A stretch of 64,000 nucleotides of DNA from Microbacterium sp. TPD7012. GTDB taxonomy: Bacteria; Actinomycetota; Actinomycetes; Actinomycetales; Microbacteriaceae. Numbering within the stretch: position 1 is the stretch's first letter; every line of letters starts with the position of its first letter. This document shows positions 24,160 through 34,039 of the stretch, in pieces. A model generated the notes under the pieces. It did not search any database and was not told where the DNA came from. It saw nothing but the letters and a program-made list of their open reading frames with translations. Location: NCBI RefSeq assembly GCF_003075395.1, contig NZ_QDFV01000004.1:423251-487250 (forward strand), read 5' to 3'. The translations under genes were made by a program, and so were the position numbers.

Positions 24160-25626
24160 GTGACACTCCGCCTCTATGACACCCGCGCTGCGGAACTGCG
24201 CGACTTCGTGCCTCTCGATCCCGAGAACATCACGATGTACGTCTGCGGACCCACCGTGCAGTCCGGCCCGCACATCGGCCACGTCAGAGCCGCGCTGAGC
24301 TTCGATCTGCTGCGTCGCTGGCTCACGCACCGGTTCGGCCGTGTCACGTTCGTGCGCAACGTCACCGACATCGATGACAAGGTGCTCGCGAACGCGACGG
24401 AGGCCGAGCCCTGGTGGGCTCTGGCCTACCGGATGGAGCAGGAGTTCACGGCGGCATATGCCGGAGTCGGCATCCTCGCCCCGACGTATGAGCCGCGGGC
24501 GACGGCATCCGTTCCCCAGATGCAGGAGCTCATCTCCCGGCTGATCGACCGTGGCCACGCGTATCCGGCTCCGGACGGCTCGGGCGATGTGTACTTCGAC
24601 GTGCGCTCGTGGTCCGAGTACGGTGCGCTCACGCATCAGTCCGTCGACGCGATGGAGGCCGCGGAGGACGCGGATCCTCGCGGCAAGCGCAACCCTCAGG
24701 ACTTCGCCCTCTGGAAGGGCGCCAAGCCGGAGGAACCCGCCGACGCGACCTGGTCGTCCCCGTGGGGGCCCGGACGGCCGGGGTGGCACATCGAGTGCTC
24801 CGCGATGTCGAAGCGGTACCTCGGCGCCGAGTTCGACATCCACGGCGGCGGGCTCGATCTGCGCTTCCCGCACCATGAGAACGAGCTCGCCCAGTCGACC
24901 GCGGCCGGCGACGCCTTCGCGCGCTACTGGGTGCACAACGGGCTCGTGACCGTCAACGGTCAGAAGATGTCGAAGTCGCTGGGAAACTTCACGCTCGCTG
25001 CCGACGTGTTCGAGGAGTTCGACCCGCTCGTGGTGCGCTACGCCCTCGCCGCAGCGCACTATCGGTCGAACCTCGACCTGACCGAGTCGTCGTTCGTCGA
25101 GGCGGATGCCGCGCTTGGTCGCATCCGATCGTTCCTCGAGCGCGCGGGGCGACTCGAGAGTCCCTTCACGTGGTCGGCCGAGAGGCCGGCGCAGGAGGCC
25201 GAGCGCCCCCATGACGGCGAAGCGGAGCACGGGTTCGTCCTTCCCGCGGCCTTCGGTGATGCGCTCGACGACGACCTCGCGGTCCCGCAGGCGCTTGCTG
25301 TCATCCACGACACCGTGCGTCGGGGCAACGGCGCGCTGGATGCCGGTGACGACGCTGCGGCATGGATCGCCGCGTGGAAGGTGCGCGAGATGACCGGCAT
25401 CCTGGGCATCGACCCCGGCTCGACGCAGTGGCGCGACGGCGCGGACGGCGGCGGCGCCTCGGCATCCGCTCTGGACGCCCTCGTGCAGGCGATGATCACG
25501 CAGCGCGCTCAGGCGCGCGCGGACAAGGACTGGGCGGCGGCCGATCGCATCCGTGATGCGATCGCCGCCGCAGGAATCACGCTGGAGGACACTCCGGCCG
25601 GAACTCATTGGAGTATCGATGGCTAA
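24160..25626 (+). CDS. cysS: cysteinyl-tRNA synthetase
   Basis: The 488-residue class I synthetase charges tRNA-Cys. HIGH is at 38-41 (preceded by YVCGPTVQ with the zinc-ligand Cys), the second zinc segment is WHIECSAMS ... [15 protein letters not shown], and KMSKS is at 269-273. The C-terminal helical domain is complete. GTG start with a leaderless-type promoter. It overlaps rlmB by 8 bp. Confidence 0.96.
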   Translation: MTLRLYDTRAAELRDFVPLDPENITMYVCGPTVQSGPHIGHVRAALSFDLLRRWLTHRFGRVTFVRNVTDIDDKVLANATEAEPWWALAYRMEQEFTAAYAGVGILAPTYEPRATASVPQMQELISRLIDRGHAYPAPDGSGDVYFDVRSWSEYGALTHQSVDAMEAAEDADPRGKRNPQDFALWKGAKPEEPADATWSSPWGPGRPGWHIECSAMSKRYLGAEFDIHGGGLDLRFPHHENELAQSTAAGDAFARYWVHNGLVTVNGQKMSKSLGNFTLAADVFEEFDPLVVRYALAAAHYRSNLDLTESSFVEADAALGRIRSFLERAGRLESPFTWSAERPAQEAERPHDGEAEHGFVLPAAFGDALDDDLAVPQALAVIHDTVRRGNGALDAGDDAAAWIAAWKVREMTGILGIDPGSTQWRDGADGGGASASALDALVQAMITQRAQARADKDWAAADRIRDAIAAAGITLEDTPAGTHWSIDG

Positions 25627-26632
25627 GCCAGGGCGCCCCGGCGCGAGCAAGGGAAACAAGAAGGGCCCGACCAAGGGCACCGGCGGACTCGGACGCAAGG
25701 CCCTCGAGGGCCGCGGACCGACCCCGAAGGCGGAGGACCGCGCCTGGCACCCGGCCGGCAAGCGCAAGGCCGCGGCCGAGCGGTACGCGGCATCCGGTGG
25801 CAAGGGCAAGCCGAACCAGCGCCAGGCGTCGGGCGGAAACCCGAACCGCTCGGCCCGCGCCAAGGACAACACCTCCGAGGCGGAGACGGTCACCGGCCGC
25901 AACTCGGTGCTCGAGGCGCTCCGGGCGAAGATCCCGGCGACCGCGTTCCACATCGCGCAGCGCGTGGAGATGGACGACCGCGTCAAGGAGATGCTGTCGA
26001 TCGCGACCCACCGCGGCATCCCGGTGCTCGAGGTCACCCGCCAGGAGCTCGACCGGATGGCGGGCTTCGACGGCGTGCACCAGGGCGTCGCGATCAAGGT
26101 GCCGCCGTATGAGTACGCGCACCCGCAGGATCTGCTCGAGCAGACGATCGATCGCGGCCTGGTGCCGCTGTTCGTCGCGCTCGACGGCATCACCGATCCG
26201 CGCAACCTCGGGGCCGTCATCCGCTCGGCCGCCGCGTTCGGGGCACACGGCGTCATCCTCCCGCAGCGGCGCTCGGCCGGCGTCAACTCCGCGGTGTGGA
26301 AGACCAGCGCCGGTGCGGTCGCCCGCACCCCGGTGGCGCTCGCGACCAACCTCACGACGCTGCTCAAGGAGTTCAAGAAGCAGGGCGTCTTCATCCTCGG
26401 TCTCGCGGGTGACGGCGACGTCTCGCTCCCGGAACTCCAGCTCGCCGACCGTCCTGTCGTCATCGTCGCCGGGTCCGAAGGCAAGGGGCTGTCGCGCCTC
26501 GTGCGCGAGACCTGCGACCAGATCGTCTCGATCCCGATCTCCGCGTCCACCGAGTCGCTGAACGCCGGGATCGCCACGTCCGTCGCGCTGTACCAGGTGT
26601 CGACGGTCCGCGGCGCGAAGAAGAAGTCCTAG
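25619..26632 (+). CDS. rlmB: 23S rRNA (guanosine-2'-O-)-methyltransferase RlmB
   Basis: The 337-residue protein has a basic, low-complexity N-terminal extension (about 85 residues, GNKKGPTKGTGG type), then an RNA-binding substrate domain starting at NSVLEALRAKIPA and the SPOUT methyltransferase domain with the knotted motifs LDGITDPRNLGAVIRSAAAF, VIVAGSEGKGLSRLV and ISASTESLNAGIATSVALYQ. It should methylate G2251 in the 23S P loop. The start lies inside the end of cysS. Confidence 0.93.
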   Translation: MAKPGRPGASKGNKKGPTKGTGGLGRKALEGRGPTPKAEDRAWHPAGKRKAAAERYAASGGKGKPNQRQASGGNPNRSARAKDNTSEAETVTGRNSVLEALRAKIPATAFHIAQRVEMDDRVKEMLSIATHRGIPVLEVTRQELDRMAGFDGVHQGVAIKVPPYEYAHPQDLLEQTIDRGLVPLFVALDGITDPRNLGAVIRSAAAFGAHGVILPQRRSAGVNSAVWKTSAGAVARTPVALATNLTTLLKEFKKQGVFILGLAGDGDVSLPELQLADRPVVIVAGSEGKGLSRLVRETCDQIVSIPISASTESLNAGIATSVALYQVSTVRGAKKKS

Positions 26633-26643
26633 GAGCGCAGCGC

Positions 26644-27285
26644 ATGACTCGCATCGTCGTCCTCGGCGGAACCGGATACGCCGGCCGCCATATCGTCGCG
26701 GAGGCCGTGGCCCGCGGGCATGCGGTGATCGCGGTCTCGCGGTCCGAGCCGGGCGATCCGGTGGCGGGCGCCGCGTACGTGCAGCGGTCGGCGCTCGACG
26801 TCGACGCGATCGCGGAGACCTTCGAGGGAGCCGACGCCGTCGTGTGGGCGCTGTCTCCGCGGGGCGACATGGAGGACAAGGTGCTCGGCGCACTGCGGCT
26901 GGTGGCTGCGAGGCTCGCCGGCACCGAGACGCGTCTCGGCGTGATCGGCGGAGCAGGCGGAAGCCTCGTCGCGCCCGGCGGCCCCCGGCTCTTCGATCAG
27001 GACTTCCCCGAGGAGTACAAGGCGGAGGCGCAGGTCGGCATCGACTCGCTCGCCTTCCTGCAGAGCGCGGATGCCGATCTCGACTGGTTCTTCGTGCACC
27101 CGGCGGAGGAGTTCGGTCCCTGGGCCGAGGGCGAGCGCACCGGGCACTACCGCGACGGCGGCGACGTGATCGTGCGGGATGCCGACGGGAAGTCGTGGAT
27201 CTCCGGTGCGGACTTCGCGGTCGCCATGGTCGACGAGATCGAACAGGGCGATCACCACCGCGAACGGTTCACCGTCGGGTACTGA
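26644..27285 (+). CDS. NAD(P)-binding Rossmann-fold protein, YwnB/BVR-B-like
   Basis: The 213-residue atypical short-chain dehydrogenase-like protein starts MTRIVVLGGTGYAGRHIVAE with the GxxGxxG dinucleotide motif; GVIGGAGGSLVAPGG and WFFVHPAEEFGPWAEGERTG follow the NAD(P)H-binding family pattern. No catalytic Tyr-x-x-x-Lys is evident. Substrate unknown. RBS AGGAG; 11 bp after rlmB and probably cotranscribed. Confidence 0.8.
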   Translation: MTRIVVLGGTGYAGRHIVAEAVARGHAVIAVSRSEPGDPVAGAAYVQRSALDVDAIAETFEGADAVVWALSPRGDMEDKVLGALRLVAARLAGTETRLGVIGGAGGSLVAPGGPRLFDQDFPEEYKAEAQVGIDSLAFLQSADADLDWFFVHPAEEFGPWAEGERTGHYRDGGDVIVRDADGKSWISGADFAVAMVDEIEQGDHHRERFTVGY

Positions 27286-27297
27286 GGTCGGCGGCGG

Positions 27298-28602
27298 TCA
27301 GACCAGGTCGCGCCAGTCGACCTCGTCCTCGTCGTCGGCGAGCGACAGGTTGCCGGTGATCACCGGCAGGCTCATCGTCTCGGTCGGCGGCCCCATGATG
27401 GTCGCCTCGTCGCGCCGGTGGCGCAGCACCTCGTTGATGTAGCTCGTCAGCACCTCGGCGAGCGGCACGGACCGCCCCTGCGCCTGCGACAGGTACCAGC
27501 GGTGCTCGAGAACCTGATGGAACACCTCGGCCGGCTCGAGCTTGGTGCGCAGCTCGTACGGGATCGCCCGGACGACGGGCTCGAACACGCGCGTGAGCCA
27601 CTCGTGTGCGTACATCTCCTCGTCGGCCCACTGCTTGGTCGAGCGGGCGCGGAACTCGTCGAGGTCGTTCAGCAGCCGGCGCGCCTGGTTCTCCTCGACG
27701 TCGAGACCGGTGAGGCGGATCAGGCGCCGCTGGTGGTGCCCCGCGTCGACGACCTTGGGCTGGATCTCGACGACCGTGCCGTCGGAAGTGGTCGACATCG
27801 ACATCTCGTCGATGTCGAAGCCCAGGGCGTTGAGGCGCTCGACGCGTTCGGTGATGCGCCAGGTCTCCGCGGCCGAGAAGGACTCCTGCGCGGTCAGCTC
27901 GGCCCACAGTGACCGGTACGACGACACGATCCCATCGGCGATCGCCACCGCGTCGACCCCGTGCTCCAGCCGCCCGCCCGCGGCGAGGTCCATGATCTCG
28001 CCGGCGATGTTCGTGCGGGCGAGGTCGAGGTCGTATGCGCGCTGGCCCGCGGTCAGACCCTCCTCGTGCAGCTCGCCGGTCTCGGCATCCACCAGGTAGG
28101 CGGCGAAGGCGCCGGCGTCACGACGGAAGAGCGTGTTCGAGAGCGAGACGTCGCCCCAGTAGAAGCCCACGTTGTGCAGGCGCACGAGCAGCAGCGCCAG
28201 GGCGTCGACGAGACGCGTGGCCGTATCGGGGCGCAGCACGCGGGTGAAGAGGGCGCGGTACGGCATCGAGAAGCGCAGATGCGAGGTGACGAGCGCCGCG
28301 GGGAGCGGTTCGCCCGCGGCATCCGTCCGTCCGGCGATCACGGCGACGCGATCGACGCAGGGGACGTCGAGGCGCGCCAGGTTGCCGAGCATGTCGTACT
28401 CCCGCTGCGCCATCTCGGCGGTCGTCTCCTTGACGGCGACCACGCGTCCCGAGAGGTCGGCGAACCGCACGAGGTGGCGGGAGAGCCCCTTCGGGAGCGA
28501 GACGATCTGCTCGGATGGCCACTTCGCCAGCGTTGTCGACCAGGGGAGGGACAGCAGTCCCGGGTCGACGGTGCTCGCGGTGATCCGCAGCGAATCCTGC
28601 AT
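27298..28602 (-). CDS. DUF4032 protein, kinase-like fold
   Basis: The 434-residue protein is of the actinobacterial DUF4032 type, whose N-terminal half resembles lipopolysaccharide-kinase folds: VAVKETTAEMAQREYDML (Lys and Glu), LVRLHNVGFYWGDVSLSNTL as the catalytic-loop equivalent, and YLVDAETGE as the DFG equivalent. The C-terminal half (from about 240) is unique to the family. Whether it is an active kinase is unknown. It converges on the preceding gene with a 12-bp gap. Confidence 0.8.
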   Translation of the reverse strand: MQDSLRITASTVDPGLLSLPWSTTLAKWPSEQIVSLPKGLSRHLVRFADLSGRVVAVKETTAEMAQREYDMLGNLARLDVPCVDRVAVIAGRTDAAGEPLPAALVTSHLRFSMPYRALFTRVLRPDTATRLVDALALLLVRLHNVGFYWGDVSLSNTLFRRDAGAFAAYLVDAETGELHEEGLTAGQRAYDLDLARTNIAGEIMDLAAGGRLEHGVDAVAIADGIVSSYRSLWAELTAQESFSAAETWRITERVERLNALGFDIDEMSMSTTSDGTVVEIQPKVVDAGHHQRRLIRLTGLDVEENQARRLLNDLDEFRARSTKQWADEEMYAHEWLTRVFEPVVRAIPYELRTKLEPAEVFHQVLEHRWYLSQAQGRSVPLAEVLTSYINEVLRHRRDEATIMGPPTETMSLPVITGNLSLADDEDEVDWRDLV

Positions 28603-28631
28603 GGCGCTCCAGAGGGCAGTCGGGGGAAAAG

Positions 28632-28676
28632 CAGACGCGGCGCGGGCGACCCGAAGGTCGACCCGCGCCGCGTCTG
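28632..28676 (-). terminator. terminator of the ugpC-like gene
   Basis: A 15-bp perfect outer stem continues after a bulge into CGACC-CGAA-GGTCG. It lies just past the stop of the ATPase gene. Confidence 0.8.
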
Positions 28677-28682
28677 AGGGAA

Positions 28683-29789
<1,107 letters not shown>

Positions 29790-30022
29790 TGTCATTTCTC
29801 CTTCACCGGCAGGTACGTGCCGGACGATCCGTTGTGATGGAAGTGGCGGAACAGGCCGCCATGACCCGTCTTTGGGTCGGAATCAGTATGACACGAACCG
29901 TGGCACCTGGGTATTTCTCAGCCTGGCTGGTTAACATCGAACCTGGCCGCGTCACGCGGCGATCGTCGCTCCGAGCGATGGTCGGGGCCAACCCGGACCC
30001 CCTCAGACTTTCAAGAGGAACG
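29790..30022. promoter_or_regulatory. divergent promoter region
   Basis: This 233-bp gap serves the ATPase (minus) and the thioredoxin-fold gene (plus). It contains a GCCGCG-TCA-CGCGGC hairpin (29946-29960) and a minus-strand CATACT that could be a -10. Nothing more specific is visible. Confidence 0.3.
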
Positions 30023-30976
30023 ATGTCGAGCGACGAAACGCCGAACGTCCCCACGCCTCGCAATTCCCGCGAGGCCGTGCGGGAGAAGGCCCAGCAGGTG
30101 CACGCCCAGCAGTCCAGGGCGCGTCTCATGCGACGGATCATCATCGGCGCGGTCGCCGTCATCGTCGTCGGCGCGATCGGCACCGCCGTCACCCTCGCGG
30201 TGTCCGCTCAGGTGTCCAAGCCGCAGCTCACCCCGACGGGGATGGAGTCGGACGGAGTTGTCGTGAACGACATCTCCGCCGTCGCGGCATCCGATGAGAC
30301 GCTCACGACGCCGAGCCCCGAGCCGACCGAGGCCGGCGCCACGGAGACTCCCGCGCCCGAGCCGACCGCGCCGGAGCGCGTCGAGATCCACGTGTACGTC
30401 GACTACCTGTCGCCGGACGCCGGGGAGTTCGAACGCGCCAACTCGCGCCAGCTCGCCAGCTGGATCTCCGAGGGCGCCGTGTCGGTGAGCTATCACCCCG
30501 TCGCCCTGCTGACCGCCAGCTCGAACGGCACCAAGTACTCGCTGCGTGCGGCGGCCGCCGCGGCCTGCGTCGCGACGCACTCCCCGGACAAGTTCTATGC
30601 GTTCAACCATGATCTGCTCGACAAGCAGCCCAAGGTCGGCAGTGACGGGCTCTCCGACGAGCAGCTCGCCGACGCCGCAGCGGCCGTGGGCGTCGACAAC
30701 ACCAAAGCGGTGCGATCCTGCATCGTGGACGGCGACTTCGTGACCTGGGCCAAGGACGCGACGACCCGCGCGCTCGACGGTCCGCTCGCCGGGTCCGATG
30801 ACCTGGTGCTGTCCTCCGCCCCGATGATCGTCGCGAACGGCGACGCGTACATCGGTGCGCTCGACGATCCCGCCGAGTTCGCGCAGTTCGTGCTCACCGT
30901 CGACAACGACGCGTCGCAGAAGTCGACCGAGACCCCGTCGCCGACGCCCAGCCCGACCGCGACGCCCACGCCGTAG
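30023..30976 (+). CDS. membrane-anchored DsbA-like thioredoxin-fold protein without CXXC
   Basis: The 317-residue protein has a cytoplasmic N-terminus, a membrane anchor (about 39-61), a Pro/Thr/Glu linker and a DsbA-type domain (about 115-295) with DKFYAFNHDLLDKQP and the cis-Pro-region string SSAPMIVANG. Where DsbA relatives carry CPxC, this one reads DYLSPDAGEF, so it cannot work as a thiol oxidoreductase. A chaperone or binding role is possible. It ends in a TPSPTP repeat tail. RBS AGAGGAA. Confidence 0.8.
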   Translation: MSSDETPNVPTPRNSREAVREKAQQVHAQQSRARLMRRIIIGAVAVIVVGAIGTAVTLAVSAQVSKPQLTPTGMESDGVVVNDISAVAASDETLTTPSPEPTEAGATETPAPEPTAPERVEIHVYVDYLSPDAGEFERANSRQLASWISEGAVSVSYHPVALLTASSNGTKYSLRAAAAAACVATHSPDKFYAFNHDLLDKQPKVGSDGLSDEQLADAAAAVGVDNTKAVRSCIVDGDFVTWAKDATTRALDGPLAGSDDLVLSSAPMIVANGDAYIGALDDPAEFAQFVLTVDNDASQKSTETPSPTPSPTATPTP

Positions 30977-31001
30977 TTCGGAGCGGGGACGATGCCATCG
31001 C

Positions 31002-31007
31002 TAAGCT
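31002..31007 (+). promoter_or_regulatory. -10 element TAAGCT of tRNA-Thr
   Basis: TAAGCT lies 10 nt before the first base of the tRNA-Thr fragment. Confidence 0.5.
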
Positions 31008-31017
31008 GGTGGCGTCC

Positions 31018-31058
31018 GCCGACTTGGCGCAATTGGTAGCGCACCGTACTTGTAATAC
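31018..31058 (+). tRNA. 5' half of tRNA-Thr(UGU), truncated at the prophage junction
   Basis: The first 41 nt of a tRNA are present: acceptor strand GCCGACT, D arm, and an anticodon arm CCGTA-CTTGTAA-TAC with anticodon UGU. The sequence then turns into unrelated DNA, with no T arm or 3' acceptor strand. The core of the attachment site is therefore probably within the anticodon arm. The missing half should be at the far end of the prophage, outside the window. Confidence 0.85.
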
Positions 31059-31080
31059 AGTCAGTAGCGATATCAAGAGT

Positions 31081-31183
31081 AAGTGCGGGGTATCAGAGGA
31101 CCGCTCAGCCCTTCCGGCACTTGCTCAGACCGTCTCACCGATGATCGGCTAATCTCGCTGAATGTGCGGGGTAAGTGCGGGGT
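31081..31183. repeat. GTGCGGGG direct repeats, candidate integrase arm sites
   Basis: AAGTGCGGGGT occurs at 31081-31091 and 31173-31183, with AATGTGCGGGGT at 31161-31172 abutting the latter. Position between the att core and xis/int suits arm-type integrase or excisionase binding sites. Confidence 0.5.
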
Positions 31184-31197
31184 TGGGCCATTGGTAA

Positions 31198-31407
31198 CTA
31201 GCCCTCGCGGGTGGCGACCCTGCTGGCTAGAACCCAGTCATGGACCTCGGCTCGGTCGTACAGTATGACTCTGCCTCTATCGCCGGTTGGCTTGAAGTAC
31301 GGCGGGTCGAGGCGCTGCTTTCGGCGCTCACTAAGAATCTCTTCGGTCATCCCCGGAAGGAGCTCGCAGACCTGAGCTGGCGACAGCCATCGATGATCGT
31401 CAATCAT
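31198..31407 (-). CDS. xis: excisionase-like HTH protein
   Basis: This 69-residue MerR/HTH_17-type DNA-binding protein reads WLSPAQVCELLPGMTEEILS then PYFKPTGDRGRVILYDRAEV, the helix-turn-helix and wing of excisionases that bend attachment-site DNA. The ATG at 31407 is 29 bp after the int stop. It is the last gene before the attachment site. Confidence 0.75.
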   Translation of the reverse strand: MIDDHRWLSPAQVCELLPGMTEEILSERRKQRLDPPYFKPTGDRGRVILYDRAEVHDWVLASRVATREG

Positions 31408-31436
31408 GAGTCCATCGTCGCAGGCGCCCGGTGGAG

Positions 31437-32612
31437 CTAGGAAAGCAGGTCTTCCACACCCGCCATAGCTCGCGAGAGTCGGTCGCGGTGTGCGGGACTC
31501 TTGTAGGAGCGAGTCATCGAACGCGTCGAATGGCCGACGAGTTCGACGATGAGTTCTTCCGGCACGTCGGCGGCATAGAGGAGGTCGACCGCGGCATGTC
31601 TCAAATCGTGCAATCGCACGTGACGGTCCTCGCCGAGCAACTCGCGCTGCACCGCGGGCCACAGTCGGGTCTCCATGTTTGGGTCGATGGGCCGACCCTT
31701 TCGCGTGAATACCAGGTCCCACGGGTTCGGCTCCATCGTTGCCAGATGGTGTTCCATCATCTCGCGAAGGGGACTGATGAGCGGGACCGTGCGCCAGCCT
31801 GCTTTCGACTTCGGCCGTGTCAGGAAGAAGCCGCCGTAGAGGTGTCGATAGTCGAAGTCCGGGGGAGCGATCGGTCGCCCTGTCTCTCCGCGCCTGAGCG
31901 TCTGAAGTTGCCAGCTGATGTCGATGTAATCGCCAACACGATCGACCTCCAGGCCGACGACTTCGCCCCTACGCGCACCCGTGAGGATGTATGTCATCCA
32001 TTTCAGGCCATCGGGGCGGGTTCCGAGCGCGGTGAGTAGGTGGCGCACCTCGGCGATCGTGGGCACGTCGAGGTCTGGGCGTGCCGGGCGCGGCTGTTCG
32101 ACGAGTCGTACTGGATTGCGAGTGATTTCCTCCTCGCGCACGGCCACATCGAAGGCTCGGGCCGCGATTGTGTGCACGTTGCGGACCGTGGTCGGTGATC
32201 GACCTTCCCTCACGGCATGCTGCATGCGGCGGATATCGGCTGCGCGTACTGATGCCAACGGAGTCCTTGCACCCAACGCTGGCACAATGTGAGTGATCAC
32301 GGCACTCCGGTAGCCGTCCGCGGTCCGCGGCCTCAGCTGCGGGTAGACACACTCTGCCAACCAGTACTCGAACCACTCGCCAACGGTCGTGACCCCGATA
32401 CCTGACGGATACTCGCCGGCTCGGGGGAGATCCGTGCCGCTGCGGGATCGCTCGTAGTTGCGCAGGTAAGCCAACGCCGTACCGCGGTCTCCAAATCTCT
32501 TCACGCGGCGCTGACGTTTACCGTCCTTGGCGGGCAGTGGAAAAGCGACCGTCCAGCGCCCGTTCTGATCCTGGAAGATGGTGCCAGTGCCCCTCGCGCG
32601 ACGTATGACCAT
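31437..32612 (-). CDS. int: tyrosine integrase (left)
   Basis: The 391-residue recombinase has an N-terminal arm-binding domain, a core-binding SAM-like domain (about 74-165) and a catalytic domain with R214 (TGARRGE), a lysine near 268-270, H335-x-x-R338, H361 and Y370, so it looks intact. It should integrate the phage at tRNA-Thr(UGU). The int-xis-att order places the attachment site right after xis. Confidence 0.92.
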   Translation of the reverse strand: MVIRRARGTGTIFQDQNGRWTVAFPLPAKDGKRQRRVKRFGDRGTALAYLRNYERSRSGTDLPRAGEYPSGIGVTTVGEWFEYWLAECVYPQLRPRTADGYRSAVITHIVPALGARTPLASVRAADIRRMQHAVREGRSPTTVRNVHTIAARAFDVAVREEEITRNPVRLVEQPRPARPDLDVPTIAEVRHLLTALGTRPDGLKWMTYILTGARRGEVVGLEVDRVGDYIDISWQLQTLRRGETGRPIAPPDFDYRHLYGGFFLTRPKSKAGWRTVPLISPLREMMEHHLATMEPNPWDLVFTRKGRPIDPNMETRLWPAVQRELLGEDRHVRLHDLRHAAVDLLYAADVPEELIVELVGHSTRSMTRSYKSPAHRDRLSRAMAGVEDLLS

Positions 32613-32797
32613 GCCCAGACCATAGGTCGCGCAGCAACCTCTATTACGTCATACGCAGGTCGACCTGGCGATATCGACGTCAGAAGCGTCAGAAACGTCC
32701 CTCGCTCCTGACGGTCCGTGCCTTTTGTTGCATGCGGATCTCTGAGCCGTCGATTCGGGTGGCGTAACGGAGGATGGTCGCGCAGTAGGGTTCACGT
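32613..32797. promoter_or_regulatory. divergent promoter region with CGTCAGAA repeats
   Basis: CGTCAGAAG and CGTCAGAAA stand in tandem at 32678-32695, and an inverted CTGACG lies near 32706. They may be regulator sites for int or for the DUF7882 gene. Confidence 0.35.
32786..32791 (+). promoter_or_regulatory. -10 element TAGGGT, leaderless start
   Basis: TAGGGT lies 6 nt before the ATG at 32798, the same host-type layout as in the chromosomal part. Confidence 0.55.
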
Positions 32798-33112
32798 ATG
32801 GGCAGCGTTCAGTACGGCGGCGGGTTGGACCCGATTCATATCGAGGACCGGGCGCTAGCGCACCTCAAGGTGGTCATCGCGACGAAGCTGCGTCGGAACG
32901 AGAGCTTCACGCTGTCGTGGCAGCATCCGGAGGAGGAGGTCGGGGGCCGATCGACGATCTGGTTGCACCCGTCGATCCCGCTGCGGTTCACCTTCGATGA
33001 GCCGGAGACTCCGCAGCTGAATGCGAAGTGGATCGAAGAGCTCATGCTATCGGCCAACTCGACCGGCGGCATCATGCTCATCGACGAGGTACTCGAGACT
33101 CCGGAGGCGTGA
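32798..33112 (+). CDS. DUF7882-like protein
   Basis: The 104-residue protein matches a Microbacteriaceae-specific family often mislabelled ATP-dependent DNA ligase: YGG start, HIEDRALAHLKVVIATKLRR, FTLSWQHP and WIEELMLSANSTGGIML. The function is unknown, and it lacks any ligase motif. Multi-copy occurrence in host genomes and the leaderless promoter suggest host-derived cargo in the prophage accessory zone. Confidence 0.75.
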   Translation: MGSVQYGGGLDPIHIEDRALAHLKVVIATKLRRNESFTLSWQHPEEEVGGRSTIWLHPSIPLRFTFDEPETPQLNAKWIEELMLSANSTGGIMLIDEVLETPEA

Positions 33113-33193
33113 TCGCGCCAAACGCAAGGGGGTGCCGTTGCGCTGGCTTCTTGCCCCAGGATGGGCTGCATCGCTGGAGAGATCGGGGACAGC

Positions 33194-33388
33194 ATGCCAG
33201 TGGGAGACGTCGAGACCCTTCACCGCGACGGGATCTGGTTCAACCAGATAACAGGTCATGCTCGGATCCAAGGTGACCACCGCACAAAGGCTGAGGCGGT
33301 GGAGGTCGGTCGCTCCCTCGCGCACGCACTGCAGGTGGCGCACATCGTCAGGGACGAAACCGGTCATGTTCCTGAGCCGCGCAACTAG
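33194..33388 (+). CDS. DUF2188-like small protein
   Basis: The 64-residue protein fits the DUF2188 pattern: HRDGIWFNQITGHARIQGDH, then TKAEAVEVGRSLAHAL and HIVRDETGHV. These small basic-acidic proteins have no established role. The start at 33194 has a GGGGA sequence upstream. Confidence 0.55.
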   Translation: MPVGDVETLHRDGIWFNQITGHARIQGDHRTKAEAVEVGRSLAHALQVAHIVRDETGHVPEPRN

Positions 33389-34039
33389 CGGGTCAGGGGT
33401 GGTACGAGCGGAAGGTAGGCGCGCAACAAAGTCGTCAGGTTGGGTAGCCTTCCGCTCCGCGATCGCCCCAGTTCGACGCTCGGCGGAAGGCTCAGAACGC
33501 GGCGCAAGTCTTCCCCAGTTCCGCTGTACCGCTGCTCTGCGGGCAGAGTACGCCGTTAAACCATTGGCGTCTAGATGAGCCCTCGCCTATCAACCTCACC
33601 AGTGTGGAAGCGGCCGCCGTCGTATCCCTTCACACTCCGGCAGGCCGCAAGATTGCAGGGTTTCGCGCTGCGTTCCCCAGAACGCGACGCATCGGCTGCA
33701 ACTGCCAACGCTAACGAGCACCGCGGACACGACTAGGGGATTGACAGCGCAGACGGCCTCAGCGGTAGGTTGAGCCTAGATCGCAAGAAATCGCGATCCA
33801 CGGGCCGGTGGAGTCCCCAGCGAAGCCGGCAGGTGGTCCCGAAGGTACCCCAGACCTGTCGGGACCACCCTCATCATTGGTCTGTCGAACGCTTTCGCCC
33901 CCTGGAACGCGTTCCGCGACCGTGAGGCGCTAGTGAAGCTGCAGGCGGGGTCGCCACAGGCCGACTTCACGCCGATCCCGACCCCAAAGTGACCGCCGTC
34001 CTCCACCTAGAGTCGGCTCATCAGGCAGACTGAGCGTTT
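33389..34039. other. 651-bp accessory gap without a convincing gene
   Basis: I find no reliable CDS. An open plus-strand frame (about 33780-33992) ends in a protein-like stretch beginning SNAFAPWNAFRDREALVKLQ but has no good start; it may be a gene remnant. A hairpin with 11-bp arms (GGTGGTCCCGA, 33832-33842 with 33859-33869) lies inside it. Confidence 0.4.
33832..33869. repeat. stem-loop with 11-bp outer and 4-bp inner arms
   Basis: GGTGGTCCCGA pairs with TCGGGACCACC and AGGT with ACCT inside. It could be a terminator or a structured RNA element. Confidence 0.4.

Noticed and set aside
31018..31200. A second intron in tRNA-Thr
   Set aside because: No group I core strings and no 3' half within reach; adjacent xis/int explains the break as an attachment site.
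32798..33112. ATP-dependent DNA ligase
   Set aside because: The family is often labelled so, but the 104 residues contain no KxDG nucleotidyltransferase motif.
33776..34006. Minus-strand small gene in the accessory gap
   Set aside because: No RBS or recognisable pattern; the plus-strand frame in the same place looks more protein-like but has no start either.
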